DNA of 32,416 nt, from NCBI GenBank assembly GCA_910578865.1, contig CAJTRM010000031.1, positions 1 to 32,416 on the forward strand, given 5' to 3'. This DNA is from an uncultured Dorea sp. (lineage in GTDB: Bacteria; Bacillota_A; Clostridia; Lachnospirales; Lachnospiraceae). Both the position numbers and the translations under genes were made by a program. Numbering within the stretch: position 1 is the first letter of the stretch; each line of letters starts with the position of its first letter. Of this stretch, positions 22,812-31,071 are shown piece by piece. The notes beneath the pieces were generated by a model. That model did no database searches and was not told where the DNA came from. It saw only the letters and a list, made by a program, of their open reading frames with translations.

Positions 22812-24746
22812 ATGAAGAGTATGAAAATCACATTGAAAGACGGTTCCGTTATGGAATTCGCAAACAGCATGGCGGTGATCGACATCGCACGCGAGATCAG
22901 CGAGGGGCTTGCAAGGGTAGCTACAGCGGCAAAGATAAACGGAGAAGTAGCCGATCTGCGTACGGTAGTGGAAGATGACTGTGAACTGGAAATTCTCACA
23001 TTTGATTCTGAGGAAGGAAAAGGGGCATTTAACCATACGGCCTCCCATATTATGGCTCAGGCTGTGAAGCGTTTGTATCCTGATACGAAGCTTGCGATCG
23101 GGCCTTCCATTGCAAATGGCTTCTATTACGATCTTGACCGGGAGACTCCTTTTGTGGCGGAGGATCTGGAAAAGATTGAGGCTGAAATGAAAAAAATTGT
23201 AAAAGAGGCGTTCCCTCTGGAAAGATTTACCAAGCCAAGAGAGGAAGCTATTGCATATTTCAAAGAAAAAGATGAACCTTATAAGGTAGAGCTGGTGGAA
23301 GATCTTCCGGAAGGAGAGGAAATCAGTTTTTATTCCCAGGGAGAATTTACGGATCTCTGTGCAGGCCCGCATCTGATGTCTACAAAGGCGGTCAAGGCAT
23401 TTAAGCTTACAAGCCTTGCAGGCGCGTACTGGAGAGGTGACGAGAAAAATAAGATGCTTACAAGGATCTATGGTGTGGCCTATCCAAAGAAGTCGGATCT
23501 GGATGAGTACCTTCATATGATAGAGGAGGCAAAGAAACGTGACCACAGGAAAGTGGGAAGAGAGCTGGGCTTGTTTATGATGTGCGATGAAGGGCCCGGA
23601 TTCCCGTTCTTCCTTCCAAAGGGTATGGTTCTTAAGAACATTCTTCTGGACTACTGGAGAGAGCTCCATAAGAAAAACGGATATGTGGAGATCGCTACTC
23701 CGCTCATCATGAACAGGCAGCTGTGGGAAAATTCCGGTCACTGGGATCATTATAAGGATAATATGTATACAACGGTTATTGATGATGAGGACTATGCAGT
23801 GAAGCCGATGAACTGCCCGGGTGGTATGCTGGTATATAAGTCGGAGCCTCATTCTTACAAGGATCTTCCGCTTCGTGCAGGTGAGATTGGGCTTGTACAC
23901 AGACATGAGAAATCCGGCGCTCTTCACGGGCTGTTCCGTGTGCGCTGCTTTTCCCAGGATGATGCCCATATCTTTATGACTCCGGATCAGATTCGCGATG
24001 AGATCAAGGGTGTTGCAAAACTGATCGACGAGGTATACAGTCTGTTCGGGTTTAAATATCATGTTGAATTATCTACGCGCCCGGAAAACAGTATGGGAAG
24101 TGATGAGGACTGGGAACTTGCTACCGAAGGCTTAAGAGGCGCTCTGGATGATCTTGGGCTTGATTATGTAGTAAATGAAGGAGACGGCGCTTTCTATGGT
24201 CCGAAGATTGACTTCCATCTGGAAGATTCCATCGGAAGAACCTGGCAGTGCGGGACAATTCAGTTAGATATGCAGATGCCGCAGCGTTTTGATCTTGAGT
24301 ATACAGGTGCAGACGGAGAAAAGCACCGTCCGATTATGATCCACCGTGTGGCATTCGGTTCTATTGAACGTTTTATCGGTATCCTGATCGAGCATTTTGC
24401 AGGGGCCTTTCCGACGTGGCTTGCGCCGGTACAGGTAAAGGTACTTCCGATTTCCGATAAATATATGGAATACGGCAGGAAGGTGCTGGATGAGTTAGAG
24501 GCCGCAGGAATCCGTGCAGAAATTGATACGAGAGCAGAAAAGATCAATTATAAGATCCGCGAGGCTCAGGTAAACAGGATTCCTTATATGCTTATTGTCG
24601 GGGCAAAAGAGGAGGAAGCGGGCGTCGTGTCTGTAAGGAGCCGTTTTGCGGGTGATGAAGGGCAGAAAGTGCTTGCTGAATTTATTCAGGCTGTGAAAGA
24701 AGAAAATGATGCAAAAATCATCCGTGAGGTAGAGAAAGAAGATTAG
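22812..24746 (+). CDS. thrS: Threonyl-tRNA synthetase
   Basis: ThrRS, class II, 644 residues. An N-terminal TGS domain (about 1-62) is followed by the editing domain with HTASHIMAQAVKRLYP and the catalytic core. Zinc ligands are Cys335 (NCPGG), His386 (DDAHIF) and His511 (IMIHRVAFGS). Motif 2 is HRHEKSGALHGLFRVRCF, and motif 3 includes HRVAFGSIERFIGILIEHFA. The anticodon-binding domain starts near APVQVKVLPI and ends with an E/K-rich tail. GAGGAAG precedes ATG 22812. Regulation is by the upstream threonine T-box through the intervening thioesterase gene. Confidence 0.98.
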   Translation: MKSMKITLKDGSVMEFANSMAVIDIAREISEGLARVATAAKINGEVADLRTVVEDDCELEILTFDSEEGKGAFNHTASHIMAQAVKRLYPDTKLAIGPSIANGFYYDLDRETPFVAEDLEKIEAEMKKIVKEAFPLERFTKPREEAIAYFKEKDEPYKVELVEDLPEGEEISFYSQGEFTDLCAGPHLMSTKAVKAFKLTSLAGAYWRGDEKNKMLTRIYGVAYPKKSDLDEYLHMIEEAKKRDHRKVGRELGLFMMCDEGPGFPFFLPKGMVLKNILLDYWRELHKKNGYVEIATPLIMNRQLWENSGHWDHYKDNMYTTVIDDEDYAVKPMNCPGGMLVYKSEPHSYKDLPLRAGEIGLVHRHEKSGALHGLFRVRCFSQDDAHIFMTPDQIRDEIKGVAKLIDEVYSLFGFKYHVELSTRPENSMGSDEDWELATEGLRGALDDLGLDYVVNEGDGAFYGPKIDFHLEDSIGRTWQCGTIQLDMQMPQRFDLEYTGADGEKHRPIMIHRVAFGSIERFIGILIEHFAGAFPTWLAPVQVKVLPISDKYMEYGRKVLDELEAAGIRAEIDTRAEKINYKIREAQVNRIPYMLIVGAKEEEAGVVSVRSRFAGDEGQKVLAEFIQAVKEENDAKIIREVEKED

Positions 24747-24793
24747 ACAAAAGCTACGGTTAAAAGAATGTCAATTGGGGCATACTAATCCTG

Positions 24794-24807
24794 ATATATC
24801 GATATAT
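24794..24807. promoter_or_regulatory. Perfect 14-bp palindrome before the DUF1540 gene
   Basis: ATATATC (24794-24800) directly abuts GATATAT (24801-24807), 18 bp before the start codon. The half-sites equal those of the palindrome at 6-25, but without the GGGA spacer. It may be an operator or merely AT-rich sequence. Confidence 0.3.
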
Positions 24808-24825
24808 GTATAAGGAGGTAGCGTT

Positions 24826-25152
24826 ATGCCAGAATTGAAATGTACCGTACAGACATGTACACACAACAAAAATTTTTATTGTGATCTTGACAGGATTGTA
24901 GTAGGCGGAAGTGATGCAACGCGTGCAAAGGAGACATGCTGCGACAGTTTTGAGGAGCGGAAGGACAGCTATTCCAACAGCAGTGATATTACAGGAAATG
25001 CTTCTCCTCTCAGCGATATCGACTGCAAGGCAACCGAGTGTGTCTATAACAAAGAATGTGCATGCCACGCCGGAAAGATCAGTGTTGAAGGGAGCAATGC
25101 CTGCCAGTGCGGGCAGACAGAATGTGCCACATTTAACTGTGGGTGCAAATAA
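24826..25152 (+). CDS. Double DUF1540 cysteine-rich protein
   Basis: This 108-residue soluble protein has 14 cysteines in two DUF1540-like units. Residues 5-42 read LKCTVQTCTHNKNFYCDLDR and end with a Cys-Cys pair. Residues 66-106 read IDCKATECVYNKECACHAGK and end CATFNCGC. The pattern C-x4-C-x6/7-C...C-x5-C fits the family, which is common in Clostridia and probably binds metal; its role is not established. A strong AAGGAGG sets the start. It is followed by a clear terminator, so it is a one-gene unit downstream of thrS. Confidence 0.88.
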   Translation: MPELKCTVQTCTHNKNFYCDLDRIVVGGSDATRAKETCCDSFEERKDSYSNSSDITGNASPLSDIDCKATECVYNKECACHAGKISVEGSNACQCGQTECATFNCGCK

Positions 25153-25164
25153 GGTAATGCAGAC

Positions 25165-25193
25165 AAAAAGGAAAGCCCGGGGCTTTCCTTTTT
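25165..25193 (+). terminator. Terminator after the DUF1540 gene
   Basis: AAAAAGGAAAGCC (25165-25177) and GGCTTTCCTTTTT (25181-25193) are perfect 13-bp arms with a 3-base loop. The T run is part of the right arm. Confidence 0.9.
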
Positions 25194-25195
25194 GG

Positions 25196-25224
25196 TTGAC
25201 GGAAAATAGAAGGGAGGTTATAAT
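25196..25224 (+). promoter_or_regulatory. Promoter of the AI-2E transporter gene
   Basis: TTGACG (25196-25201), 17 bp, TATAAT (25219-25224), directly behind the terminator of the previous gene. Confidence 0.85.
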
Positions 25225-25239
25225 TATCTTACTGTAAGA

Positions 25240-25281
25240 CTCTCGGCAGGTGTAATGACGTATATTTTGGCTGCCTGAGAG
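25240..25281 (+). promoter_or_regulatory. 5'-UTR hairpin ahead of the AI-2E transporter
   Basis: CTCTCGGCAG (25240-25249) pairs with CTGCC-T-GAGAG (25271-25281) over 10 bp with one bulged T. It starts roughly 8 bases after the expected transcription start and ends just before the ribosome site. No T run follows, so it is an mRNA-stabilising or translational element rather than a terminator. Confidence 0.45.
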
Positions 25282-25298
25282 AGAAGAGGAACTATATT

Positions 25299-26639
25299 AT
25301 GATGGAAGACAAAGAAAATATAACAAAGGAAACTAACGGGAATACAGAAGAAAATGCTTATTATGCGGCAAGGCCGAAGCTGGGGGAGGGCGGACCGTCA
25401 AAACTGAGGCAGCATTTTAACAGGGGAATGACGTATTTTCTTGTGGTGGCGGCCAGTATCCTGTTTTATTTTGCGCTTCTTAGGCTGGCCAAGCTCTCTT
25501 ATACATTTGTGGAAGTATTCAGGGTGTTAAAGCCTGTCATATATGGTGCAGTCATAGCATATCTTTTGAATCCGATCGTGAAGAGGGTAGACATACTTCT
25601 GGTGCCTCTGCTGAAAAAAAGAATCAAAAAAGCAGGGCAGGCAGAAAAGATATCCAGGGCAGCGGGAGTTTTCACGGCAATTATTTTTTTGATCGTGATG
25701 ATCGTGGCGCTGTGTAATCTTCTGATCCCGGAGCTGTATGTCAGTATTCGCAACATGGTCTTTACACTTCCGGGACAGCTGAACGGGCTTGTACAGACGC
25801 TGAATGAGGTGGAGATTGACGATTCTACCACCAGCAACCTCCTCAGGACAGCCGTCGAGGAAGGCACAACGATGCTTCAGGACTGGCTGCGTAAAGACCT
25901 TATGGGGCAGCTGAATGAATGGATGTCTAATCTGACGGTGGGTGTCATTAATTTTTTCAGTGAGATTTTCAGCGCATTGATCGGGCTGATCGTATCGGTG
26001 TACATATTGTTCAGTAAAGAGCTTTTTGCAAGGCAGTCGAAAAAGATCATCTATGCAGTGCTGCGGCCGAACCACGCAAATATGGTTCTTCATTTGACAA
26101 CGAAGAGCAATCAGATCTTCGGCGGGTTTATTATCGGGAAGATTATTGATTCCGCGATTATCGGTGTGATTTGCTTCTTTGGACTGTCAATTCTTGATAT
26201 GCCGTATATTATGTTGATCAGTGTAATCGTAGGCGTAACGAATGTCATCCCGTTTTTCGGACCGTACATCGGTGCAATCCCAAGTGCGATCCTGATTTTT
26301 CTGAGTAATCCGATGCAGGGGGTTTATTTCATTATTTTTGTCCTTGTACTGCAGCAGTTTGACGGCAATATACTCGGGCCGAAGATTCTTGGTAATTCTA
26401 CAGGTTTGTCGGCATTCTGGGTAATTGTGGCCATTTTGCTGGGAGGAGGTCTGTTTGGCTTTGTAGGTATGGTTATGGGGGTTCCTACATTTGCAGTCCT
26501 TTACTATATTATACAGATGCTGGTGAATCATAAGCTGGAGCGCAGGAGTCTGCCGAAAGGGTCTGAATATTACGATCCTATGAGTTATGTGGATAATTCC
26601 GGAAAATATGTACATTCAGAGTCGAAGAAAGAAGAATAG
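25299..26639 (+). CDS. AI-2E family transporter
   Basis: This 446-residue polytopic membrane protein of the AI-2 exporter-like superfamily (PF01594) has about eight helices. Hallmarks are VFRVLKPVIYGAVIAYLLNP near the N-terminus, GLIVSVYILFSKELFARQSK in the middle, NVIPFFGPYIGAIPSAILIF, and QQFDGNILGPKILGNSTGLS near the C-terminus. Some family members export autoinducer-2 and others are Na+/H+ antiporters, so the substrate is open. The N-terminal roughly 45 residues and the C-terminal tail are hydrophilic. ATG 25299 is directly followed by a second ATG; AGAGGAAC lies upstream. It is a single gene with its own promoter and leader hairpin. Confidence 0.9.
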   Translation: MMEDKENITKETNGNTEENAYYAARPKLGEGGPSKLRQHFNRGMTYFLVVAASILFYFALLRLAKLSYTFVEVFRVLKPVIYGAVIAYLLNPIVKRVDILLVPLLKKRIKKAGQAEKISRAAGVFTAIIFLIVMIVALCNLLIPELYVSIRNMVFTLPGQLNGLVQTLNEVEIDDSTTSNLLRTAVEEGTTMLQDWLRKDLMGQLNEWMSNLTVGVINFFSEIFSALIGLIVSVYILFSKELFARQSKKIIYAVLRPNHANMVLHLTTKSNQIFGGFIIGKIIDSAIIGVICFFGLSILDMPYIMLISVIVGVTNVIPFFGPYIGAIPSAILIFLSNPMQGVYFIIFVLVLQQFDGNILGPKILGNSTGLSAFWVIVAILLGGGLFGFVGMVMGVPTFAVLYYIIQMLVNHKLERRSLPKGSEYYDPMSYVDNSGKYVHSESKKEE

Positions 26640-26690
26640 ATTGACAGGAACCCATAATATGACAGGATAAAAGAAAGGGGAACAGTGATT

Positions 26691-27611
26691 ATGCCCATAC
26701 GGGTACAGAATGATCTTCCGGTGAAGGAGATCTTAGAGAGTGAAAATATATTTGTGATGGATGAGCATCGTGCGATGCATCAGGATATCCGTCCGATTAA
26801 GATCGGACTTTTGAACTTAATGCCGCTAAAGGAGGACACAGAGCTTCAGATCCTGAGGTCTCTTTCAAATACGCCGCTTCAGGTGGATGTAAGCTTTGTG
26901 ACAGTATCCAGTCATGTATCCAAGAATACTCCTACCAGCCATCTGAATAAATTTTATCAGAAATTCAGGGATATCAGAGATCAGATGTTTGACGGGTTTA
27001 TCATTACCGGTGCACCTGTGGAGCAGATGCCGTTTGAACAGGTGGATTACTGGAAAGAGCTTACAGAGATCATGGAGTGGAGCAAAACCCACGTAACATC
27101 TACACTGCATTTGTGCTGGGGAGCACAGGCGGGGATGTATTATCACTACGGTATTGATAAAGTTCCGCTTGATCAGAAAGTTTTCGGAGTATTCTGGCAT
27201 AAGGTGCTGAATCGGAAGATTCCGCTGGTGCGGGGATTTGACGATCGTTTTCTTGCGCCCCATTCCAGGCACACAGAGGTGCCGATGGATCAGGTACGGT
27301 CGGATGAGAGGATCACGGTTCTGGCAGAGTCAGAGGAGGCAGGGTTGTTCCTTGCCATGGCACAGGACGGCAGACAGATTTTTGTGATGGGGCATCCGGA
27401 GTATGACAGGGTGACGCTGGACGGGGAGTACAGGCGGGATCTGGCCAAGGGCCTTGAGATTCAGAAGCCGAAGAATTATTACATAGGAGATGACCCTGAC
27501 AAAGGGCCGGTGCTGTCCTGGAGGGCAACGGCGAATAACCTGTATACGAACTGGCTGAATTACTATGTGTATCAGGTGACACCTTATGATCTGGTGGGGA
27601 CGCCGTTTTAG
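26691..27611 (+). CDS. metA: Homoserine O-acetyltransferase (MetA type)
   Basis: This enzyme activates homoserine for methionine synthesis in the cytoplasm. The 306-residue glutamine-amidotransferase-like enzyme has catalytic Cys142 in HLCWGAQAGMYYHYG, and His235 and Glu237 in VMGHPEYD. Residue 111 is Glu in TGAPVEQM. In studied MetA enzymes Glu111 goes with acetyl-CoA use and Gly111 with succinyl-CoA, so acetyl transfer is inferred. ATG 26691 is chosen because AAAGGGG lies 10 bases upstream and it reproduces the known residue numbering. GTG 26685 is an alternative. No SAM riboswitch or T-box is seen in the 51-bp gap before it. It is the last chromosomal gene before the phage DNA. Confidence 0.95.
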   Translation: MPIRVQNDLPVKEILESENIFVMDEHRAMHQDIRPIKIGLLNLMPLKEDTELQILRSLSNTPLQVDVSFVTVSSHVSKNTPTSHLNKFYQKFRDIRDQMFDGFIITGAPVEQMPFEQVDYWKELTEIMEWSKTHVTSTLHLCWGAQAGMYYHYGIDKVPLDQKVFGVFWHKVLNRKIPLVRGFDDRFLAPHSRHTEVPMDQVRSDERITVLAESEEAGLFLAMAQDGRQIFVMGHPEYDRVTLDGEYRRDLAKGLEIQKPKNYYIGDDPDKGPVLSWRATANNLYTNWLNYYVYQVTPYDLVGTPF

Positions 27612-27708
27612 GCTTTGATTTTACGCTGTTTGTGGACTTTTGAACTTATTATTTGTAATTCGAGATTTTTACAAAATTGCTCAAAATAACTCATATTTTT
27701 ACACGAAA

Positions 27709-27750
27709 ATGGGGTACAAAATGGGGTACAGCTAAAAGCATGTGGGGTAC
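27709..27750. repeat. Three TGGGGTAC direct repeats
   Basis: ATGGGGTAC occurs at 27709-27717 and 27721-27729, and GTGGGGTAC at 27742-27750. The first two are one helical turn apart (12 bp), the third 21 bp further. Iterated short repeats beside a phage end fit integrase arm-type sites. This is inference from position and spacing. Confidence 0.6.
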
Positions 27751-27862
27751 TTAAAAAAATAATGGAAAAGTCTTTATATGATTAAAACGTATGGAATTTT
27801 GTATACATTCCGATTAAATATATGCATATACTTAAAATGTATTTTTAAACTATAATAATCGT

Positions 27863-27895
27863 AAAAAATAAGGGTAAAAATCATTACCCTTATTT
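27863..27895 (-). terminator. Terminator of the phage tail operon
   Basis: A 12-bp stem (27866-27877 with 27884-27895, core AATAAGGGTAA/TTACCCTTATT) has a 6-base loop and a T run on the - strand. It also has T residues on the + strand side. It closes the phage operon 17 bp after its last gene. Confidence 0.87.
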
Positions 27896-27911
27896 TTATT
27901 AACCATTTGCC

Positions 27912-28343
27912 TTATTTGTCATTATATTTCTTAATGATATATTTTGGTTTTTCCTCTGCAAACCACCAATAACGAAGATAATCATCTACAACAATAGCTG
28001 GAAGTGATAAGAAGAACCAAATAATAGAGAATGGAAGACATATCTGCCCCATTACATTAAATGGGACATTACTGTAATCCCACACGTTCCACTGAAGTAT
28101 TATATTTACTATCATACCAGCCATAAACTCCAAAACTGTGACAATCGCTGATCCAATTATCATCTGTTGATATAATGGCATATTCCACGAAATATGCTCA
28201 TTTAAACACCCAATAAAATAAAAAGCTAATCCTCCGACAAGAATCATTGTCCAATGAGTATACCCACGATATATGATTTCTATTATTGAATAAATCAAAC
28301 CACCTATCACGATTAAGATAAGTGGTTTTATCTTACGCATTTT
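27912..28343 (-). CDS. ABC_trans_CmpB-like phage membrane protein
   Basis: This 143-residue protein has four hydrophobic helices (PLILIVIGGLIYSIIEIIY, WTMILVGGLAFYFIGCL, IIGSAIVTVLEFMAGMIVNI, CLPFSIIWFFLSLPAIVVDD). The pattern LEFMAGMIV...WDYSNVPFNVMGQICL is typical of the putative ABC-transporter type IV family (PF06541). The family name is historical; no ATPase is present. ATG 28343 follows GCAGGTGA and overlaps the upstream gene by 11 bp, while a more distal ATG at 28376 has no ribosome site. As the last gene of the tail operon it occupies the place of a holin or lysis gene. A holin-like role is a guess. Confidence 0.8.
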   Translation of the reverse strand, partial: KMRKIKPLILIVIGGLIYSIIEIIYRGYTHWTMILVGGLAFYFIGCLNEHISWNMPLYQQMIIGSAIVTVLEFMAGMIVNIILQWNVWDYSNVPFNVMGQICLPFSIIWFFLSLPAIVVDDYLRYWWFAEEKPKYIIKKYNDK

Positions 28344-29088
28344 CACCTGCAGATATATATTTAGAAAGAATTTCATTAATCACATTTTGGCCGTCATTAA
28401 TTGATTTTTTAAATAATGATAAACTGACTTCATCTAAAGAATTTTCATTGTAAATTAAATTATTTATAGATTCAATACTATCACACCTATCTAATGTAGA
28501 CAATAACTCATTTTTCAACGATCTATTGTAAATTACAAGAGATTGAATGGATATATATATTTTCATAATATCAAGAGGAATATATGAATTGCATACTTGC
28601 GATATATCAAATGGAATTTTTGTATCCGTAGATCCAGATTCTAAAAGAACAATTGCTGAATTATATGCAGTTCCTATTGCTATTAGCATATCATTATCAA
28701 TATTAGGGATATGTATAATACTTTGATCGCTTAAAGTTGCATCTGTTCCAAAAGAATATAACTGCAAATAACAACTTTCAATTTCCATTCTTTTTTTGTT
28801 TTTTATTTCGTCTATCGTGGGTTCATATGTTTGTTCTTCAACTGGAATTTCAGGATCTGGTTCAACATATATAGATCCGTCATTGCTTAAAATGTATCCA
28901 CCGTCAATTTTGCGATAAAGTGTCGTGTATTCATAATATTTCCCATATATTTCATCAGTGTCTGTTACAAGGCAAAATCCAGAAATATTTGGTTGTTCGT
29001 TTGTTATTATTAATATAGTATGATCTGAAATTTTTTTTACATCAACTTTTGAATAGGTATCTTTATTTGTAAATAATATGTTTTGCAT
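28333..29088 (-). CDS. Phage tail-associated protein
   Basis: This 251-residue protein has two parts. Residues 1-85 are beta-rich (MQNILFTNKDTYSK, GFCLVTDTDEIYGKYYEY, GGYILSNDGSIYVEPDPEIP). The C-terminal helical part begins at PTIDEIKNKKRMEIESCYLQ and includes PFDISQVCNSYIPLDIMKIY. The helical half resembles DUF4376-like or tail-fibre assembly segments found after tail fibres in Firmicutes phages; that match is tentative. The inner ATG 29088 follows ACAGGAG, so the upstream in-frame ATG (29130), inside the preceding gene, is not used. It sits between the tail fibre gene and the CmpB-like gene. Confidence 0.7.
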   Translation of the reverse strand: MQNILFTNKDTYSKVDVKKISDHTILIITNEQPNISGFCLVTDTDEIYGKYYEYTTLYRKIDGGYILSNDGSIYVEPDPEIPVEEQTYEPTIDEIKNKKRMEIESCYLQLYSFGTDATLSDQSIIHIPNIDNDMLIAIGTAYNSAIVLLESGSTDTKIPFDISQVCNSYIPLDIMKIYISIQSLVIYNRSLKNELLSTLDRCDSIESINNLIYNENSLDEVSLSLFKKSINDGQNVINEILSKYISAGENA

Positions 29089-29105
29089 ATTAAATTCTCC
29101 TGTTT

Positions 29106-31055
29106 TTATATTTCTTGTATAGCAAACCAATCAAAATGAATCGTTGTACTTGAAGTTCCAATATCATAATATCCGTATATATCTAAAGAATTAGTAGATT
29201 TATCATAACTACTTACTGATATATTGGTTAACTTAGAACTGTTATTTTGTAATAATATAAATGGCTTTGAAGTAAATGGCTTATTTAAATTAATAGTTGT
29301 ATAACCATTAGAAAAAGTTCCATAATCTGTTTCCTTTGATTCTGTTTTTATGGAACTAGCTCCAAAATCAATAATGTAATTATCTCTATTTGTATTTATA
29401 ATAGAATTAATAGAGTTATTTATTTCAAATAAAGCATCACTTAAACATTTTCCATCAATCAAATATCCAGCTTCTGTTATTTCAGTAGAATTTACAATTT
29501 TATCCAATGTTATTCTTTCTTGTAATAGACTTTTTAATTCTTTTTTTATTCCATCGAAAATAATATATAAGTTATTGTTAAAGTAAGCGTCAAACTCGCA
29601 CTCAAAACCATCTAATTCCGAAACTTTTCCAAAAGCAATTCCCTTTCCACCCTTTTTTAAATCTATAGTTGCATTAGATGTTGAAACTAATATTGAAATA
29701 TTTGAAGTGTGTAAACAATCCGAAATAGTAAATGTTACTAAATAACTATATTCAGGATCGTATAGTCCGCTCAATAGTGTTTCATTATTTAAATTAATAT
29801 TATCTGTACTAATTATTTCATCGTTGACACTTTTCTTTACCTTAACACTTAAATCTATGATTGAGTTTTTGTAATTACATAAGGAATACGAAGCATTTAT
29901 TTTAGCAAGAATATTTTTACCATTATCAATCAATTCCATATCTCTATTACACCGTTTTGCATAATATTCAATTATAGAAGGATAGGAATAAGGTTCGACA
30001 TTAATAGAAAATGTTTTAATATTACTTTTTCTGTTTCGTGAGTCGATAACATATGCATTAAATTCCAATATACCTGATTTTAATAGAGTATCAGTTGTCA
30101 AAGTGGTAGCTGAGGATATATTTCCTATATTGTCATAAATATGATACTCTTTTATCTTTGCACCCTTGCCAGGAGATATATTCTGCATAGTTATTTTGGC
30201 CTGTGAATTACCTTGTACTAACAAATCCCATTCATCAGGAACAGTATCACTAATTTTTTCCAATAATAAATTTTCAATAGATGGTTTTACAGATTCATCT
30301 ATTTCAAGGTTTGAATAAAACGAAAAACCTGTTCCAACCTGCTTACCATTTGTGTTATATGATATAATTGTTATTTTTGGTTTCTCGTTAGCGTTTAATA
30401 TAGTTTCTGAATCTGGCATCAAATAAATCCATGAAATCGGTGGTGTATATTCTATCAAAGTCTCTGTTAATGTTTTATTTACAAATATTTCTTCAGAATA
30501 ATCTTTAAAATTTAAAATAGCGGTATATTTCAAATTTTTATATGCCTCTTTAATGTTGAAAGTTATAGTACTGCAATATTCTTCAAAAATTGTTATTTTG
30601 GGAACAACACTATTTACTGTGGGAGATTTAAATCCATCTAAATTAAATGTATGATCAAGAAGAGATTGCCCATCTGTCCAGGCAACATTATCTCCTAAAG
30701 TTTCTATTCCTGATTGATACGAAACTATACAATTTACATTCCATGGAATAATCATATTAGACAATTGATTGGATTTAATGGTAATAGTACCAGATGCAAC
30801 ATTAGTGAATGAAGAAGATGGATTAATCGTTTTGGCATTTATAACTCTAACAATTTTATCATCTATACTATAATCAAATGTTAATTTAAAATTTCTGTGT
30901 TTCTCATGTGGGATAGTTGGCGAAAATGATACATTTATTGTATAACTTATATCAAATGATTCATTATTAGGGTTAAAATTAGATTGTGTCCAAAATATCT
31001 CTATATGAACACTATTAAAAACTGAATAATTTGTTCCGTGTCCTGAAATTGCCAT
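29106..31055 (-). CDS. Phage minor structural/tail fibre protein (DUF859-like)
   Basis: This 649-residue, beta-rich protein has no membrane segment. The N-terminal 500 residues look like repeated Ig-like or fibronectin-like domains (PSIENLLLEKISDT, NAYVIDSRNRKSNIKTFSIN, STDNINLNN). They are followed by GKGIAFGKVSELDGFECEFD, a segment typical of DUF859 siphophage tail proteins. The C-terminal roughly 90 residues (TFSNGYTTINLNKPFTSKPF, then a strand-rich end FDWFAIQEI) resemble the receptor-binding head of phage fibres. GGAGGTGA precedes ATG 31055. It follows the previous tail gene by 16 bp. The role inferred is host-surface recognition at the baseplate or tail tip. Confidence 0.8.
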   Translation of the reverse strand: MAISGHGTNYSVFNSVHIEIFWTQSNFNPNNESFDISYTINVSFSPTIPHEKHRNFKLTFDYSIDDKIVRVINAKTINPSSSFTNVASGTITIKSNQLSNMIIPWNVNCIVSYQSGIETLGDNVAWTDGQSLLDHTFNLDGFKSPTVNSVVPKITIFEEYCSTITFNIKEAYKNLKYTAILNFKDYSEEIFVNKTLTETLIEYTPPISWIYLMPDSETILNANEKPKITIISYNTNGKQVGTGFSFYSNLEIDESVKPSIENLLLEKISDTVPDEWDLLVQGNSQAKITMQNISPGKGAKIKEYHIYDNIGNISSATTLTTDTLLKSGILEFNAYVIDSRNRKSNIKTFSINVEPYSYPSIIEYYAKRCNRDMELIDNGKNILAKINASYSLCNYKNSIIDLSVKVKKSVNDEIISTDNINLNNETLLSGLYDPEYSYLVTFTISDCLHTSNISILVSTSNATIDLKKGGKGIAFGKVSELDGFECEFDAYFNNNLYIIFDGIKKELKSLLQERITLDKIVNSTEITEAGYLIDGKCLSDALFEINNSINSIINTNRDNYIIDFGASSIKTESKETDYGTFSNGYTTINLNKPFTSKPFILLQNNSSKLTNISVSSYDKSTNSLDIYGYYDIGTSSTTIHFDWFAIQEI

Positions 31056-31071
31056 TTGTTTTCACCTCCAT

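Larger units (their letters stand above)
27612..27911. other. Chromosome-prophage junction region
   Basis: No gene is found in these 300 bp. Base composition drops to strongly AT-rich. The stretch holds three TGGGGTAC repeats at 27709-27750 and a symmetrical AT-rich segment near 27790-27840 (GGAAT...ATTCC around GTATAC). It also contains the terminator at 27863-27895. A short open frame across the repeats reads HENGVQNGVQLKACG but has no start or ribosome site. The exact attachment core cannot be located without the other prophage end. Confidence 0.6.

Noticed and set aside
22746..24062. 438-codon antisense open frame inside thrS
   Set aside because: It is a mirror of a strongly supported thrS, as are similar long antisense frames over glnS and rlmB.
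26640..26690. SAM riboswitch or T-box before metA
   Set aside because: The gap is only 51 bp and lacks the conserved elements. TTGACA at 26641 has no -10 at a usable distance.
27709..27750. CRISPR-like array
   Set aside because: Only three 8-bp units with short unequal spacers are present, and no cas gene lies nearby.
27690..27790. Short frame HENGVQNGVQLKACG as the end of an integrase
   Set aside because: It has an upstream stop, no start codon and no integrase motif. The repeats explain the repeated residues.
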